The notes: generated by a model from the sequence alone, not told the origin. 64,000 bases of DNA from Bog-473 sp963711065 (GCA_963711065.1 CAVQCO010000006.1:868001-932000); one strand, 5' to 3'. Shown: positions 41,081-52,781, counted from the stretch's first letter. Translations and numbers: made by a program.

Positions 41081-42236
41081 GTGTTCACCCGCACCGAGGA
41101 TCAGCAGCTCTTCGAAGAGCACCACCAAGCGGTTCCTCGAGGCGGAGTGCCCCCTCGACACGATGCGGGAGCTGGCGGCGCACCCGGCGCGGGTACGGGG
41201 CGAGCATTCTGGCAACGGGGCGCCGAGCTGGGATGGACCTCGTTGGTGGTGCCGGCGGACGCCGGTGGTGGGAGCGTCAGCGGAGCAGGGTGTGAGGGAC
41301 CTGGCACTGGTGGCCTACCAGTTCGGCCTGCACGCGGCACCCGGTCCCCTCCTGGGAAGCAACGTCGTGGCCGCCGCCATCGGGCGCTGGGGCAGCCCGG
41401 AGCAACAGGCCGGGCCGCTGCACCGAGCTGCTCAACGGTGACGCGGCGGGCGCATGGGCGCTGGCGGAGGCCGCCGCCTCATGACGCGCTCGGGCAGTGG
41501 AGTGCTGCGCGGCCACCGAGTCGGCGGACGGTTTCGTCCTCGACGGGGTCAAGTCCCCCGTCGAGGGCGGAGCCGACGCCGTCCTACTTCCTGGTGACCG
41601 CCCGCAGCGGGCCCGGATGTGAGCCAGTTCCTGGTGCCCGCCGGGTCACCCGGGGTGCGAGTCACCCCCCTCCACAGCCTCGACATGACGAAGACGATTC
41701 GCCCGCCTCGAGTTCGACCACGCCGACGTGCCCCGATCCTCGCTGGTCGGAGACGCGCGGGCAGGCCGAGCGCGGCGGTGGACTGGCTCACCGACCTGGC
41801 CGTCACCGTGCAGGTGGCCGAGATGTGCGGAGCGATGCGCTGGGCCTTCGACACCACGCTGGAGTGGGCGTTCAACCGGTACTCCTTCGGCCGTCCGCTG
41901 GCCTCCTACCAGGAGATCAAGCACCGCTTCGCCGACATGAAGATGTGGCTCGAGGCGAGCCACGCCATCACGGCCACGGCGTCGGACGCAGTCGATCGCG
42001 ACCGGCGAACCGGTCGGAGCTGGTGAGCGCAGCGAAGTTCTACGTCGGGCGCTACGGGCCGGAGCTCGTGCAGGACTGCGTGCAGATGCACGGCGGGCAT
42101 CGGCGTCACCTTCGACCACGACCTGCACCTGTTCCTGCGCCGGGTGGCCACCAACACGTCCCGCTCTTCGGGACGCCCGGCCAGCACGCGGCCCGCCTGA
42201 CGGACATGCTCGACGAGCGAGGAGGCTGCCCGATGA
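41081..42236 (+). CDS. Acyl-CoA dehydrogenase, first of a pair; heavily frameshifted
   Basis: GTG 41081 begins FTRTEDQQLFEE; a TTG at 40979 is in frame upstream. Fragments: AELGWTSLVVPADAGGGSVS, DLALVAYQFGLHAAPGPLLG, SQFLVPAGSPGVRVTPLHSL, VQVAEMCGAMRWAFDTTLEW, NRYSFGRPLASYQEIKHRFA and AKFYVGRYGPELVQDCVQMH. Nine or more frame changes. The last one yields an end at TGA 42234-42236 overlapping the next ATG (ATGA). Matches the gene at 16949 in architecture, being the shorter-substrate-domain partner. Confidence 0.7.
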
Positions 42237-43533
42237 GCGACGAGCCGACGAGCACGGAGAGCGTCGAGGACTTCGCGACGCGGGCCCGGACCTGGCTGGC
42301 CGAGCACATGCCGCGTGCGGCAGACGGAGTCGGCGGCTCCAAGGCGGTCGCGACGCTCCGACGAAGAGGAGCTGGCCCACATCGAGCACTGCCGCCGGCT
42401 CCAGCGGAGGCTGTTCGACGGCGGCTTCGCGGGGATCTGCGTGCCCCGGCGCGTACGGCGGCCAGGGCCTGACCCCCGCGCACCAGGCGGCGTTCAACCG
42501 GGAGATCCGTGGCTACGAGTACCCCGCCGACACGCAGGTGCCCACCCTGACCCCGTGCATGTCGGTGATCCTGGAGTTCGGCACCGAGGAGCAGAAGGAG
42601 CGCCACGTCCCGCCGATCCTCAGGGGCGAGACCTTCTGGATGCAGTTCCTGTCGGAGCCCAGCGGCGGCTCGGACCTGGCCGGTGCGCTCACCACCGCGG
42701 TTCGGGACGGTGACGAGTGGGTGCTCAACGGCTCCAAGATCTGGACCACGGGCGCCTGGTGGGCCGATTGGGCGCTGTGCCTCGCCCGGACCAACTGGGA
42801 CGTCCCCAAGCACCGGGGCCTGACCGTCTTCATGCTGGAGATCCACCAGCCCGGGATCGAGGTCCACCGGATCGAGATGCTCAACGGCTCACGCGAGTTC
42901 TGCCAGGAGTTCATGACCGACGTCCGCGTCCCCGACTCCCAGCGCATCGGCCAGGTGGACGAGGGGTGGGCGGTCGCGGTGCAGATGGATGTACCACGAG
43001 CGCACCATCGCCGGCGGCTCGCCCTACGTCACGGCCCCGGCCGGGCAACCGGCGGTGGCGCTCGACCCGACCGGCGGGCCAGCCGCGCTCCTCTCCGCTG
43101 GTCCGACAGCCGCGGCCTGGCGGAGGACACCCGGGTGAAGGAACAGATCGGCGAATCGCTCGCCCTCTCGCCTCGTGGGCGACGCCCTGACGGCGCCATA
43201 TCGCCGAGCAGATCCGGACCGGAGCCGCCTCCGACCAGTGGGCCGCCATCACCCGCCTGTGGTACGGCACGACCGCCGTCCGCAACTCGACCATCTGCTT
43301 CGATCTCGTCGGGTCCAGCGCCGTGGCCTGGTCCGACGAGGAGCGGGAGCTGGGTCGAGGTCGGGATCCGGTTCCTCATGCGCCAGGCGTCGTGCATCGC
43401 CGGCGGCACGACCGAGATGGCCCGCAACGCCATCAGCGAGCGGGTGCTCGGCATGCCGCGGGAGCGGAGGGTGGACCTGGACATGCCGTTCCGCGACGTG
43501 CCCCGGAACGCGCTCGTCGCACTGCGGACGTGA
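42233..43533 (+). CDS. Acyl-CoA dehydrogenase, second of a pair; frameshifted
   Basis: ATG 42233, coupled to the preceding gene. MSVILEFGTEEQKERHVPPI, FWMQFLSEPSGGSDLAGALT, WVLNGSKIWTTGAWWADWAL, NWDVPKHRGLTVFMLEI, EFCQEFMTDVRVPDSQRIG, ASCIAGGTTEMARNAISERV. Five or six frame changes (near 42360, 42450, 42990, 43090, 43190 and 43365), giving about 430 residues. The middle 500 bases are intact. Paralogue of 18095-19386. Predicted to form an alpha2-beta2 dehydrogenase with its neighbour. Confidence 0.8.
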
Positions 43534-43541
43534 CCGTCTGC

Positions 43542-44749
43542 TCATTGCGTCCAGCGGTAGTCCTCGTCCGGCTCGTAGACGATCCCGTGCGCCATGAGAT
43601 CGTCGATCTCCTCGCACCGCAGTAGCCGATGCGCTCCATGATCTGCCGGGTGTGCTCGCCCACCAGGGGCGGCGGCCCGTAGGGCCCGGTCGGGGTCTCC
43701 GAAAAGTCGATCAGGGTGCCGAACTGGCGCACCTGCCCCAGGAGCGGATGGGGGTATTCGGCGACCAGGCCGAGGCGCTCGTTGTCGGCGTCGTGGAGCA
43801 CGGCCTCGCCGTCGTTGGTGTCGATCGAGACCTCGCTCGCCACGCCGGCCGCGGCCAGGTCGTGCTGCCAGGCCACGGCGGTCCGCGTCGAGAAAGGCTG
43901 GCTCGAGGGCCGGCTCGATCTCGGCGCGGGCCGCGATCCGCGCCGCCGAACGTGTCGTAGGCGCTCGAGGTCCGACCGGCCGACGAGGCGGCACAGCTGG
44001 GACCATTGGCCCGGCCCGAACGCAGCCACCTGGATCCAACCCTGCTGGGTCTCGTACAAGCCGGTAGCACGGGGAGACGCCGGTCTGGTTGCGGTCGAGG
44101 CCCGGGCGAACCGGGCCCGGTTCCCCCTCCACCAGGAAGACGTCGGAGCCGAACACCGCCGCGCCGTTGAGCAGCGACGTCCAGAGGTCCTGTCCCTCGC
44201 CGGTACGGCGTTGGTGGTACAGGGCGGCGAGCACCCCGACGGCCGACACCATGGCGTTGGCGGTGTCGGTCATGCCGAAGCGCAGGTACAAGGGCGGGTT
44301 GCCCTCGGCCACGGGCCCGGCCTCGTACTCGAGCCCGCAGGCGGCCTGATAGAGCGGGTCGAGCCCGCCGAATTCCGACAGCGGTCCCTCGGCGCCGTAG
44401 GCGTAGGTGTTGCAGTGCACGAGCTCGGGGTTGCGAGCCCGTCAGGGACTCGTAGTCGATCCCGAGTCGCGCCGCGGTGCCCTTCGTCATGTTGTGGTGG
44501 ACCACGTCGGCCATCTCGGCCAGCCGCATGCACCACTTCGAGCCCCTCGGGCGCCTTGACGTCGACCGCGAGATCGAGCTTGCCCCGCTGGCACCCGACG
44601 AAGGGCATGCCGGCCATGCGCATGCCGTCACCGCGCACGGGCTCCACCTTGATGACCTCGGCGCCGAGGTCGCCCAGGAGCATGGCGCCGAAGGGCCCGG
44701 CCAGGTACTGGCCGAGATCGAGCACCACGACGCCGGTCAGTGGACCCAC
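43542..44749 (-). CDS. CaiB/BaiF class III CoA-transferase, second of a tandem pair; frameshifted
   Basis: GTG 44749 lies 7 bases after GGAGGA. GVVVLDLGQYLAGPFGAMLL, LGDLGAEVIKVEPVRGDGMR, MHCNTYAYGAEGPLSEFGGL, LRFGMTDTANAMVSAVGVLA with the probable catalytic Asp, RTGEGQDLWTSLL, then GWIQVAAFGPGQWSQLC and VGEHTRQIMERIGY. About 400 residues, frame changes near 44520, 44430, 44065, 43960 and 43610. Its start lies 13 bases inside the end of the upstream partner. Confidence 0.77.
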
Positions 44750-45971
44750 GACGAGTCCTCCTGCCACGACACCCGCGCTCGACCATGCGCGTCGATCTCG
44801 GCGGTCGGAGTAGCCCGCCTCGGCCAGGACCTCGCGGCTGTGCTCGCCCACTCGGGGCTGGCCACCCTGGATCGCGCCCGGTGTCCGCGCGCAGCACCGC
44901 CGGCACCCCGACCTGCGTGGTCGACCCCAGCTCGGGGTCCTCGACGCGTGGCGGCCAGCCCGTTGGCCACGAACTGGGGATGGGAGAAGACCTCGGCCAT
45001 CGGGCGTCACCGCCTCGGCGCCGAGACCCGCCTCGTGGAAGTCCTCGATCAGCTGCCGGCGGGACCGGCGTCCGGTAGGCGTCGCGGAGCCGCGCCTCGT
45101 GGCGGCGCGCGCAACTCGGGGTCGGCGTACAGCTGCCGCTGGTCCACGGGCTCGAGACCGAGGATCTCCTCGGCGTGCGCGTCGGGCGTCAGGCCGTTCA
45201 TGGTGGCGGCGTGGATCCACTCACCGTCGGCGCATTCGAAGAGCGACGCCTGGTGGACGCCGGGCGGATACGTCTTCGCCATCACGCTGCGATACCCGGC
45301 GGGCGCCCGCTCGTGCTCCTGCCAGATCTGCGTCGTGTACGCCAGGACGCCCTGGTACAGCGACGGTCTGCACATGCTGCCCCCGCCCGCTCGCCTCCCG
45401 ATGGACGAGCGCCGACAGCACGCCGGCGGCCAGCAGGAAGCAGGCGGCCATGCTCGGCGCGGGGAAGTGGAGGAACACGGGTCCGGGCTCGCCAACCGGG
45501 CTGCTCGTTCTGCATGCCGGAACGGGCCTGCACCGTGGCGTCCCAGCCGGGACGATCGGCGAAGCGGTGCCCGGGCGGATAGGCCGGCACCGAGCAGAGC
45601 ACCAACCGGGGGACACGCGCCGACAGCTCGGCGTAGGAGAGCCCCAGGCGATCCATGGTGCCGGGGCTGAACGTCTCCACCACGACGTCGGCACCGTCGC
45701 ACAGGCGGAGGAAGACGTCCCGGCCCTCTTCGCGTCTTGAGGTCGATCACGACGGATCTCCGGCTGCGGTTCCAGACGTGGTACGCCGGCTGTGCGCCGG
45801 AAGGGATCTCCGCCCGGCGGCTCGACCTTGATGACGTCGGCCCCAGCTCGGCGAGGAGCAGGACGCCGACGGGCCCGGCCACGCCCCAGCCGAGGTCGAG
45901 CACCCGCACGCCCCGCAGGGGACCGGCCGGCGCGGTCACGTGCCGGTGGCCACGCCGTGCCGACGGTCCAT
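44737..45971 (-). CDS. CaiB/BaiF class III CoA-transferase, first of a tandem pair; frameshifted
   Basis: ATG 45971 follows GAGGAG; GTG 45939 is the first start in the conserved frame. GVRVLDLGWGVAGPVGVLLL, VETFSPGTMDRLGLSYAELS, LCSVPAYPPGHRFADRPGW, then FPAPSMAACFLLAAGVLSAL where other members carry the catalytic Asp: none is visible. YTTQIWQEHERAPAGYRSVM and HQASLFECADGEWIHAATMN follow. About ten frame changes. Divergent from the binding-protein gene with a perfect TTGGGC palindrome 114 bases upstream. Confidence 0.72.
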
Positions 45972-46084
45972 CCGGCCACTCCTCGCGTCGCTCTCGGTGC
46001 ACCGTCACGATGCTCCTCGGTTGCCGTCGCACGTCTCCTTCGTTGACCTTCACCTTCGGCAAGACTACAGTTCGGCAGAGAATC

Positions 46085-46100
46085 TTGGGCGTGTGCCCAG
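46085..46100. promoter_or_regulatory. TTGGGC-N4-GCCCAG operator, copy 2
   Basis: TTGGGC-GTGT-GCCCAG in the divergent gap between a CoA-transferase (minus) and the ABC binding protein (plus). Perfect arms. AGAATC precedes it and an AT-poor 110-bp leader follows. Confidence 0.65.
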
Positions 46101-46213
46101 TCATGGGAAGTTCCGACCGCGACGGCAAATCCGCCGGAGCGATCGGTACCATCCTGGGTCCGCAGAACAAGGGGGAAGCGTGCCACAGCACATTCGTTCG
46201 GGTGCGGGTTGCC

Positions 46214-47454
46214 ATGGGACTCTCGGTGCTGATGGCATCGATCCTGGTCTGTACCGCACAGGTGGGCGCCGCGTGCCGCAGGCCTGAGCACGTCCGGGAC
46301 CACGGCCAGCGCACCGGGCGTCACGCCGACCACGATCAAGATCGGGATCCTGAGCGACCTCTCGGGCACGGCCTCGTCGTCCTTCGCCGACACCCCCGGG
46401 GCCATGGAGGCTCGCTTCCAGGCCATCAACGCCGCCGGCGGGATCGACGGGCGCAAGATCACCTGGGTCGTCGACGACACCACGTCGACGCCGACGGGAG
46501 CCGAGACGGCGGCGAAGGACCTGGTGCAGAACAAGGGCGTCTTCGCCATCGCCGAGCTCAGCAGCGCCTTCTACGGCGCCGCGCCCTACCTGGCCCAGGC
46601 GGGCATCCCCGTGACCGGCGTGGCGCTGGACGGCCCCGAGTGGTACCAGCAGCCCAACACCAACCTGTTCTCCACCACGGGCAACTGCGTCGGCGAACGG
46701 GCCGGCGTACGGCGACGGCGGCTTCTACAAGGCCATCGGAGCGCACCAAGATCAGCTACGTCGAGTCCAACGTCTCGGCCGCCATCCAGCAGGGGAACAG
46801 CGTCTACGAATCCATCAAGCGCGACGGCCTGCAGGCGTGCGACAAGACCATCGTCCCCATCGGCTCGGTGGACTTCACGGCGTTCGCCTTGAGCTTCAAG
46901 GCGGACGGATGCAACGCGGCCGAGTGCGCCTGCGTGCTGTCCTCCAGCCTCGCCATGGCCACGGCGCTCCACCAGGCGGGACTCAACAAGGTCAAGATCA
47001 TCTTCGCCGCCGGTCCCACCCAGCAGATCTACCAGAACGCCCAGGACGAGGCGGCGGCCCAGGACGCGTACTTCCCCGGCATCGTGTCCTCGCCCACCTA
47101 CACAAATGCGGCCAGCCTGGCCTTCCTGGCCCAGCTCAAGAAGTACGACTCCTCCTACAAGGGAGGCCTGCCGGACCTCGGTTCGGCCGATGGTTGGTCG
47201 GCCGCCAACCTGATGGTCGAGGGCCTGCAGCAGGCGGGCAAGGAACCCGACGCGCACGTCGTTCATCACCAACCTGCGCAAGGTCAGCAACTGGACCGAC
47301 AGCGGCCTGGCGACCGGCCCGATCAGCTTCGTCCACTTCGGGCAGAACCCGCCGACCCAGTGCTTCTCCTACGTCCAGTTCGTGCAACGGCAAGTACGTG
47401 CCGTTCCCCAAGAGCGGGAAGGCGTTCTGCGGGACGATCCTGCCCGGGACCTAG
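46214..47454 (+). CDS. Periplasmic ligand-binding protein of a branched-chain-type ABC importer, frameshifted
   Basis: Secreted binding protein (Peripla_BP_6 type). ATG 46214 starts a signal peptide, MGLSVLMASILVCTAQVGAA, then IKIGILSDLSG, ARFQAINAAGGIDGRKI, AEGLS-like loops and YVESNVSAAIQQGNSVYESI; C-terminus SGKAFCGTILPGT. Five frame changes (about 46270, 46688, 46748, 47258, 47385), each explained by one extra base, leave about 411 residues. No permease gene adjoins; the Liv-type importer at 11-15 kb is the nearest candidate, and both share the TTGGGC palindrome. Confidence 0.82.
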
Positions 47455-47489
47455 CCGCGAGACCGGTCCGCCCGGCGGCGTCGTACGCC

Positions 47490-48876
47490 TCAGTAGGGCT
47501 CGCCCGCGGCGTCGAGGTAGTCGTCGGCCAGGATCCTGTCCCGGCCGATAGCGCTCGAACTCCTCGTCGGAGACCCCGAGGATCTGCTTGTAGACGAACT
47601 CGTTGTCCTCGCCGAGGACGGGTGACCCTCGCCGCCACGCCTGCGTGACACCCCGGATAGGGCAGGCCGGGGTGCAGGTGGGTGCCCACGTCGAGACTCG
47701 CGAGCGGCTGCTGCCACTCCCGGGCGCGGAGGTGGGGATCGGCCGCGAACATCGTCGTCGTCGAGCAGCGGCCCGGCGGCTACGCCCGCGCCCTGGAGGG
47801 CGTGAAATGCCTCGAGCGGCGACTGCTCGGCCGCCCATGCCGCGAGGACGCGCGTCGAGCTCGTCGTGGTGCGCCTGCCGCGCCGCGGCGTCGGCGAACC
47901 GGGGGTCGCGCCCGAGGTCCTCCCGGCCGATCACCGCCGCGAGGGCACGCCAGGCCGCGTCGTCGCCCACCGAGACGGCCAGCCACTGATCCTCGCCGCG
48001 GCAGCGGTAGAGCCCCTGCGGAGCCCGCCAGGGGTCCCGGTTCCCCCACCGCCGCGGCTCGACGCCCAGCTGGCAGTCGACGAGGACGTCTCCGAGGTGG
48101 TTGAAGATGTTCTCGCTCTGGTCGAACTCGACGAATTGGCCCCGGCCGGTGCCCTGCGCGGTAGCGCAGGGCGGCGACGGTGGCGAAGGCGGCGCCCGGC
48201 CCCGAGGCGGCGTCCATGTAGGTCGTCCCCGGGACTGGTCATCAGCTCGGAGTCCCGGTGGCCGCACAGCCACAGCATGCCGGTGAGCCCGTCGAACTGG
48301 GCCCCGAAGCCCGTGTAGCCGGACCAGTCACCGGTGAGCCCGGTGGCCGGCATGCCGACGACGACGAGGCGCGGGTTGCGGGCCTGCAGCTCGCCCGCGT
48401 GGATGCCCATGCGGGCCAGGCCGCCCGCCTTGAAGTTGTCGATGAAGACGTCCGACCGCTCCGCCAGACGCAGCAGGAGCTCCCGCCCCTCGGGGCGGCG
48501 GGTGTCGATGGTGCACGAGAGCTTGTTGCGGGCCAGCGAGTTGTTCATGGCGTGGCGGTTCCAGGGCCGGTCGGGCCGGTCCGGGCACGCCGGGGCCGTA
48601 GAGCGACCCGAGGAAGCCGGGGTTCGAGATGGTCGGGCGGGGCTGGTACCCCTTCGTCGTCGGCGGCAGGATCCACGGGTTCTCGACCCGGATCACCTCG
48701 GCCCCGAGGTCGGCGAGCAGCATGGTGGCGTAGGGACCCGACCACACGGTGGTCAGGTCGACGATGCGGATCCCGGACAGTGGTGGCCGCGAGGCCGACC
48801 GTCGGCGGCGCCGCTCGCGCGCCGCCGGCTGCTCCGCTGGGCCGGCCGGCGTGGGGCGCTCGTCGATCGTGCTCAC
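47490..48876 (-). CDS. CaiB/BaiF class III CoA-transferase, second of a tandem pair; frameshifted
   Basis: GTG 48876 (MSTIDERPTPA) precedes a basic leader, then SGIRIVDLTTVWSGPYATML, LADLGAEVIRVENPWILPPT, SDVFIDNFKAGGLARMGI, YTGFGAQFDGLTGMLWLCGH and YMDAASGPGAAFATVAALRY with the likely catalytic Asp, TGRGQFVEFDQSENIFNHLG. C-terminus VLGEDNEFVYKQILGVSDEE. About eight frame changes. Convergent with the binding-protein gene, 35 bases between stops. About 455 residues. Confidence 0.75.
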
Positions 48877-50004
48877 CGAGGCCCGGGGCGAGCCGGCGGA
48901 TCGCCCAGCCCCCTTCGGCGAAGCGACACGGTGCTCCGGGAAGGTCGACGCGGCCCGCGCCCGGGTCGTCGGTGTGCACCCAGAACCCGCGCTGGGCGAG
49001 GTGCTGGGCCTCGAGCACCTCGGCCGGCGAGTTCACGCCCGGCCAACGGCCACCCGCACGCGTTGCGCCTCGGCGGTCGCCTCGGCCCGCGTCCGTGCCA
49101 GCAGCCACGGGTACAGAGCGGCGTCCATCGCCTCCTTCGTCTCGCCGCGCTCGAAGGCGTCGGGACGGGCGAACGCCTCCCGCAAGGCGTCGTCGTCGAG
49201 GACGTCCAGCAGCTCGCCCAGCTGCTGCGGCGTCGACATCATGGAGACGTAGCCGTCCGCGCACGGGTGCACCCCACCCGGGATCAGCGTCTCGCGTGCG
49301 GCGCCGACCAGGCTCGGTCCGGGCGCGCCGTCTCGGTACTGGTGCGCGAGCAGCGTGGTCGCCCGCGCCGGGAGGGTCGACAAGGCCTCGAGCGCGGCGC
49401 AGTCGACGAAGCATCCCGTGCCCGTCGACTCGGCGCTCGATCGACCGCGGCCAACGCGCCCGAGCGCCGCCATGTTGCCCACCAGGTGCAGGCCGAGATG
49501 GCCGGGCAGCCGGACCGGGCCGTCGTCGCTACGCGGGCGCACCAGGGCATCGCTCATGGTCTGGACGACCAGGTCATCCCAGGCGTAGCCCGCATACGGC
49601 CCGGTTGCGCCGAAGCCGCTGATGCTCACGACCGAGAGCGCCGGCCAGAGCGCGTGCACGGTGCTCCAGGTCAGCCCCCAGGTGCCCAGCCGGCCCCGCC
49701 CGGTCTCCTCGATCACCAGGTGCGCGCTCGCCGAGGAGGGCGTCCATGCGCGCTCGGCCGCCTGTCCGCCGACGCTTCGACGACCATGCTGCGCTTGTTC
49801 GTGTTGAGGTGCAGGAAGGCGCCGCCGCGGAACGACCCGTCCGCGTCGCGGGCGGCACTCTCCCGGTGGCGCAGCTCGTCGCCGGCGGGAGCTTCGACCT
49901 TCGACGACGTCGGCCCCGAGGTCGGCGAACAGCTTCCCGCAGTAGCTCCCCGCGATGCCCTCGGCCAGCTCCACCACCGTGATCCCGCTCAGCAGCTGCC
50001 GCAC
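48873..50004 (-). CDS. CaiB/BaiF class III CoA-transferase, first of a tandem pair; frameshifted
   Basis: GTG 50004 lies after GGGAG; an ATG at 50118 is in frame but only 18 bases from the operator at 50136, which argues for the internal start. SGITVVELAEGIAGSYCGKL, FADLGADVV, LVIEETGRGRLGTWGLTW, SVVSISGFGATGPYAGYAWD, GLHLVGNMAALGALAAV with no catalytic Asp, CFVDCAALEALSTLPARATT. Frame changes near 49895, 49760, 49445 and 49035. The end overlaps the next gene; PGLGEHD lies just there and the exact stop (48873 or later) is unsure. Confidence 0.72.
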
Positions 50005-50135
50005 CGTCTTCTCCCCCGACCGTCTCCCTGCGACCTCCGCTCTCACCCGTCTGGCCGGCTCGTAACCGTGGCCCGCCGGCGAGGTGACGACGCCCACCGC
50101 TCGAGATCCCCTGTTCATGGTGCCATTTTCATTTT

Positions 50136-50151
50136 TTGGGCATTTGCCCAG
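50136..50151. promoter_or_regulatory. TTGGGC-N4-GCCCAG operator, copy 3
   Basis: TTGGGC-ATTT-GCCCAG, perfect arms, in the divergent gap between a CoA-transferase pair (minus) and an amidohydrolase (plus, ATG 50224). A T-rich tract directly precedes it. Confidence 0.65.
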
Positions 50152-50223
50152 CGATCCGATTCCCGCGATAGCATCTGCCGCAGGGTCCGGCGTGAGCCGA
50201 TCCGTGGTATGCGAGGGAGGGCC

Positions 50224-51437
50224 ATGACTGAGGAGTACGTTTCCGATGCGTTCATCTACATGCGCGAGCGGCACCTGCCCTACCCGGTGTTCGATGCCGA
50301 CAACCACATGTACGAGAACACCGATGCCTTGACCAAGTTCGTCCCGCCCGAGTTCGAGGGCATCGTCAAGTACGTCGAGATCAACAACCGCACCAAGGTC
50401 GCGTTCAAGGACAAGATCAGCGACTTCATCCCCAACCCCACCTTCGCCCGGGTCGCACCTCCCGGGGGGTCCGAGGCCGACCCGCAGCACCGGCGCGGCA
50501 TCCCGTCGGTCGACGCCTTCTTCGACCCCGAGCCGCGACTGGCGCTCATGAAGGACATGGGCATCGACCGGTCACTATCTGGCCGACGCTGGCCACCGGC
50601 GTGGAGGAGCGGCTGGCGGACGATCCCGACGCCATTCAGGTCGTCCTCCGCGCCTTCAACCGCTGGATGCTCGAGCACTGGACCTACAACTACGCCGACG
50701 CGATGTACCCGACGCCCATGATCAGCCTCTCGGTCCTCGACAGAGCCCTGAAGGAGCTCGAGTTCGTCGTCGAGCACGGCGCCAAGGCCTTCCTCCTGCA
50801 CACCGCGCCGGTTCCGACCTGGAAGGGCCGCCGCTCGTTCGCCCTGCCCGAGTTCGACCCCTTCTGGGAGGCGGTCCAGGAGGCGGACATCCTGGTCGGC
50901 ATGCACCAGACGGACTCCGGCTACCAGCGCTACACCAACGAGTGGGAGGGGTTCGGAGGCAGCGAGTTCCGGCCGTTCGGCAGCGGCATTCCGGGCTTGA
51001 ACGGTTCGCCGGCCTTCCTGTCGCTGGCGTCCCCGAAGTCAGCCATCCGGGACGGGGTGGCGTCGATCATCGGTCACGGCCTGGCGACCCGCTTCCCGCG
51101 CTTGCGCTTCGCGCCGGTCGAGTTCGGGACGGAATGGGTGCGCCCGCTCATCCACCACATGCGAGGTCGTCTACGAGCAGGTCGCCGGAGATCTTCGAAG
51201 AGGACCCCTACGATGGTCTTCAAGCGCAACGTCTTCGTGCACGCCTTCCAGGAGCCGGACCCAGCCGGGCTGGCCGAGTTGATCGGCGTCGACAACGTGA
51301 TGTTCGGCTCGGACTTCCCCCACATGGAGGGCCTGGCCGATCCCCTGAGCTACTCCGAACTGGTGGAGAAGACCATGTCACCGGAGGACACGGCCAAGGT
51401 CATGGGCGGCAATCTGGCCCGGATCATGAAGGTCTGA
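50224..51437 (+). CDS. Amidohydrolase-superfamily hydrolase, frameshifted
   Basis: About 403 residues; closest relative in the window is the partial gene at 1-675. PYPVFDADNHMYENTDALT with the metal motif, YVEINNRTKVAFKDKISDF, DPEPRLALMKDMGIDR, WPTLATGVEERLADDP, HGAKAFLLHTAPVPTWKGR, and VDNVMFGSDFPHMEGLADP with the C-terminal ligand. Frame changes near 50575 and a short compensated stretch at 51165-51205, where PEIFEEDPYD belongs. Strong context: TTGGGC operator upstream, P450 gene convergent. Confidence 0.82.
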
Positions 51438-51454
51438 GCCGGCGGCGTGCCGGC
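51438..51454. terminator. Hairpin between convergent amidohydrolase and P450 genes
   Basis: GCCGGC-GGCGT-GCCGGC fills the 19-base gap between the two stops. No U-tract on either side, so a bidirectional terminator is only a suggestion. Confidence 0.3.
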
Positions 51455-51456
51455 CG

Positions 51457-52683
51457 CTACGAGGTCGGCCAGACGAGCTCCAGGTTCTGCACCATGCGGA
51501 GCCCCGGCGGGTACTCCAGCTCGAGGCCGGGCTTGACTTCGTACTCGGGAATGCGGCGGTGCCATTCGCGCAGGGCGACGCGGAGCTCCCGCCGCGCCAG
51601 GTGCGAGCCCAGGCACCGGTGCACCCCGCCGCCGAAGGCCAGGTGCCGGTTCACCTCCCGGTCGAACCGGACTTCGAATGCGTCCTCGAACTCGGCCGGG
51701 TCCACGTTGGCTGCCCCGATCGACACGAAGACCAGGCTGCCGGCCGCGACCGGGACACCCGGTCACCACGCTGTCACCGGTGGCCAGGCGCGCCGTGCCC
51801 GCCACGGGGGTCTCCCAGCGCAGCATCTCTTCGACGGCCCTGGGGATGACCGCCGGGTCCTCCACGATCTGGCTGCCGGTGCTCGGGGTGCCGGCCCAGG
51901 TAGGCGAAGAAACACGTCAACGAGTCGGTGACGGTGTCCAGGCCGGCGATGAGGAAGAGGAAGCAGATGTCGAGGATCTCTTCCCGCGTCAGCTTCTCGC
52001 CGTCCACCTCGGCCCCGAGGAAGCCCGTCAGGATGTCCGTCCTCGGGATGCTCGCTGGCGCTCGTCGAGGATGGCGTTGAAGTAGGCGTAGATCTCGGTG
52101 CCGGTCTCGTTCCGGATCCGCATCTCCTCCTCGGCGTCCAGGCCACCCCCACCGGGTCGCATGATCCCGTCCTTGAGGCGCAGGAGGGTGTCGAGCTCCT
52201 CCCAGGGCAGGCCCATCAACCCGAGGAAGACCGCGGAGGGGAAGGGCACAGCCAGTTCGTCGGTGAAGTGGCACGAACCCCGGTCGATGAAGGCGTCGAT
52301 GAAGTGGTTCATCCGGGACGGCCACGTCGTCCTCGATCTCGTCCATCTTCTTCGGGGCGAAGAGCGGGTCGAGGATGCGTCGGTACTTCTTGTGCTCCGG
52401 AGGGTCGACGCTCAGGGGAATCAGAGGACGCACGTTCCCGAGTTGGACGATGTCGCGGGAGGTGAACAGCTGCGGGATCGCGGAGCACCTCGTCGACGGC
52501 GGCCCGGCTGGCCACGACCGTGAAGCCCTCGGCAGGCGCGATCACGCCGCCCATGTCGATGAGGGCCTTGTACTTGGGCTGTGGCTCTGCGAGGTCGAAG
52601 AGGTCGTCCATCCCCTCTTCGTTGCCGCGGAACACCGGCGACTCCGTCTCGGATTCGGTTCCGGCGTCTGGCGCTTGTGCCAT
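51457..52683 (-). CDS. Cytochrome P450, frameshifted
   Basis: Soluble heme-thiolate monooxygenase. ATG 52683 follows GGAGGAG. SVDPPEHKKYRRILDPLFAP, FLIAGLDTVTDSL (I-helix A-G-x-D-T), VEEMLRWETPVAGTARLA (E-x-x-R helix region), and FGGGVHRCLGSHLARRELR with the heme-ligand Cys. Six frame changes, all +1; removing them leaves 406 residues, the normal size. Hydroxylation of the substrate by a ferredoxin-dependent system is expected, though no ferredoxin gene is in the window. Divergent from the MFE-2-type SDR. Confidence 0.85.
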
Positions 52684-52756
52684 GGCACTCCTCCTGCCGA
52701 GTCGTTCCGCCTCCGATCGGTGAACACGTCCCCGACCGTTCTGGGTTATGAGCATG

Positions 52757-52781
52757 CGGTTCCGCCGGTCCTGCAGAACCG
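52757..52781. promoter_or_regulatory. CGGTTC/GAACCG inverted repeat in the P450-SDR gap
   Basis: Six-bp arms CGGTTC (52757-52762) and GAACCG (52776-52781) lie about 75 bases before the P450 start and 95 before the SDR start. Possible operator for the divergent pair. A weak TGTACATTCGCTCA (52826-52839) resembles the TTGGGC-type sites only poorly. Confidence 0.3.
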
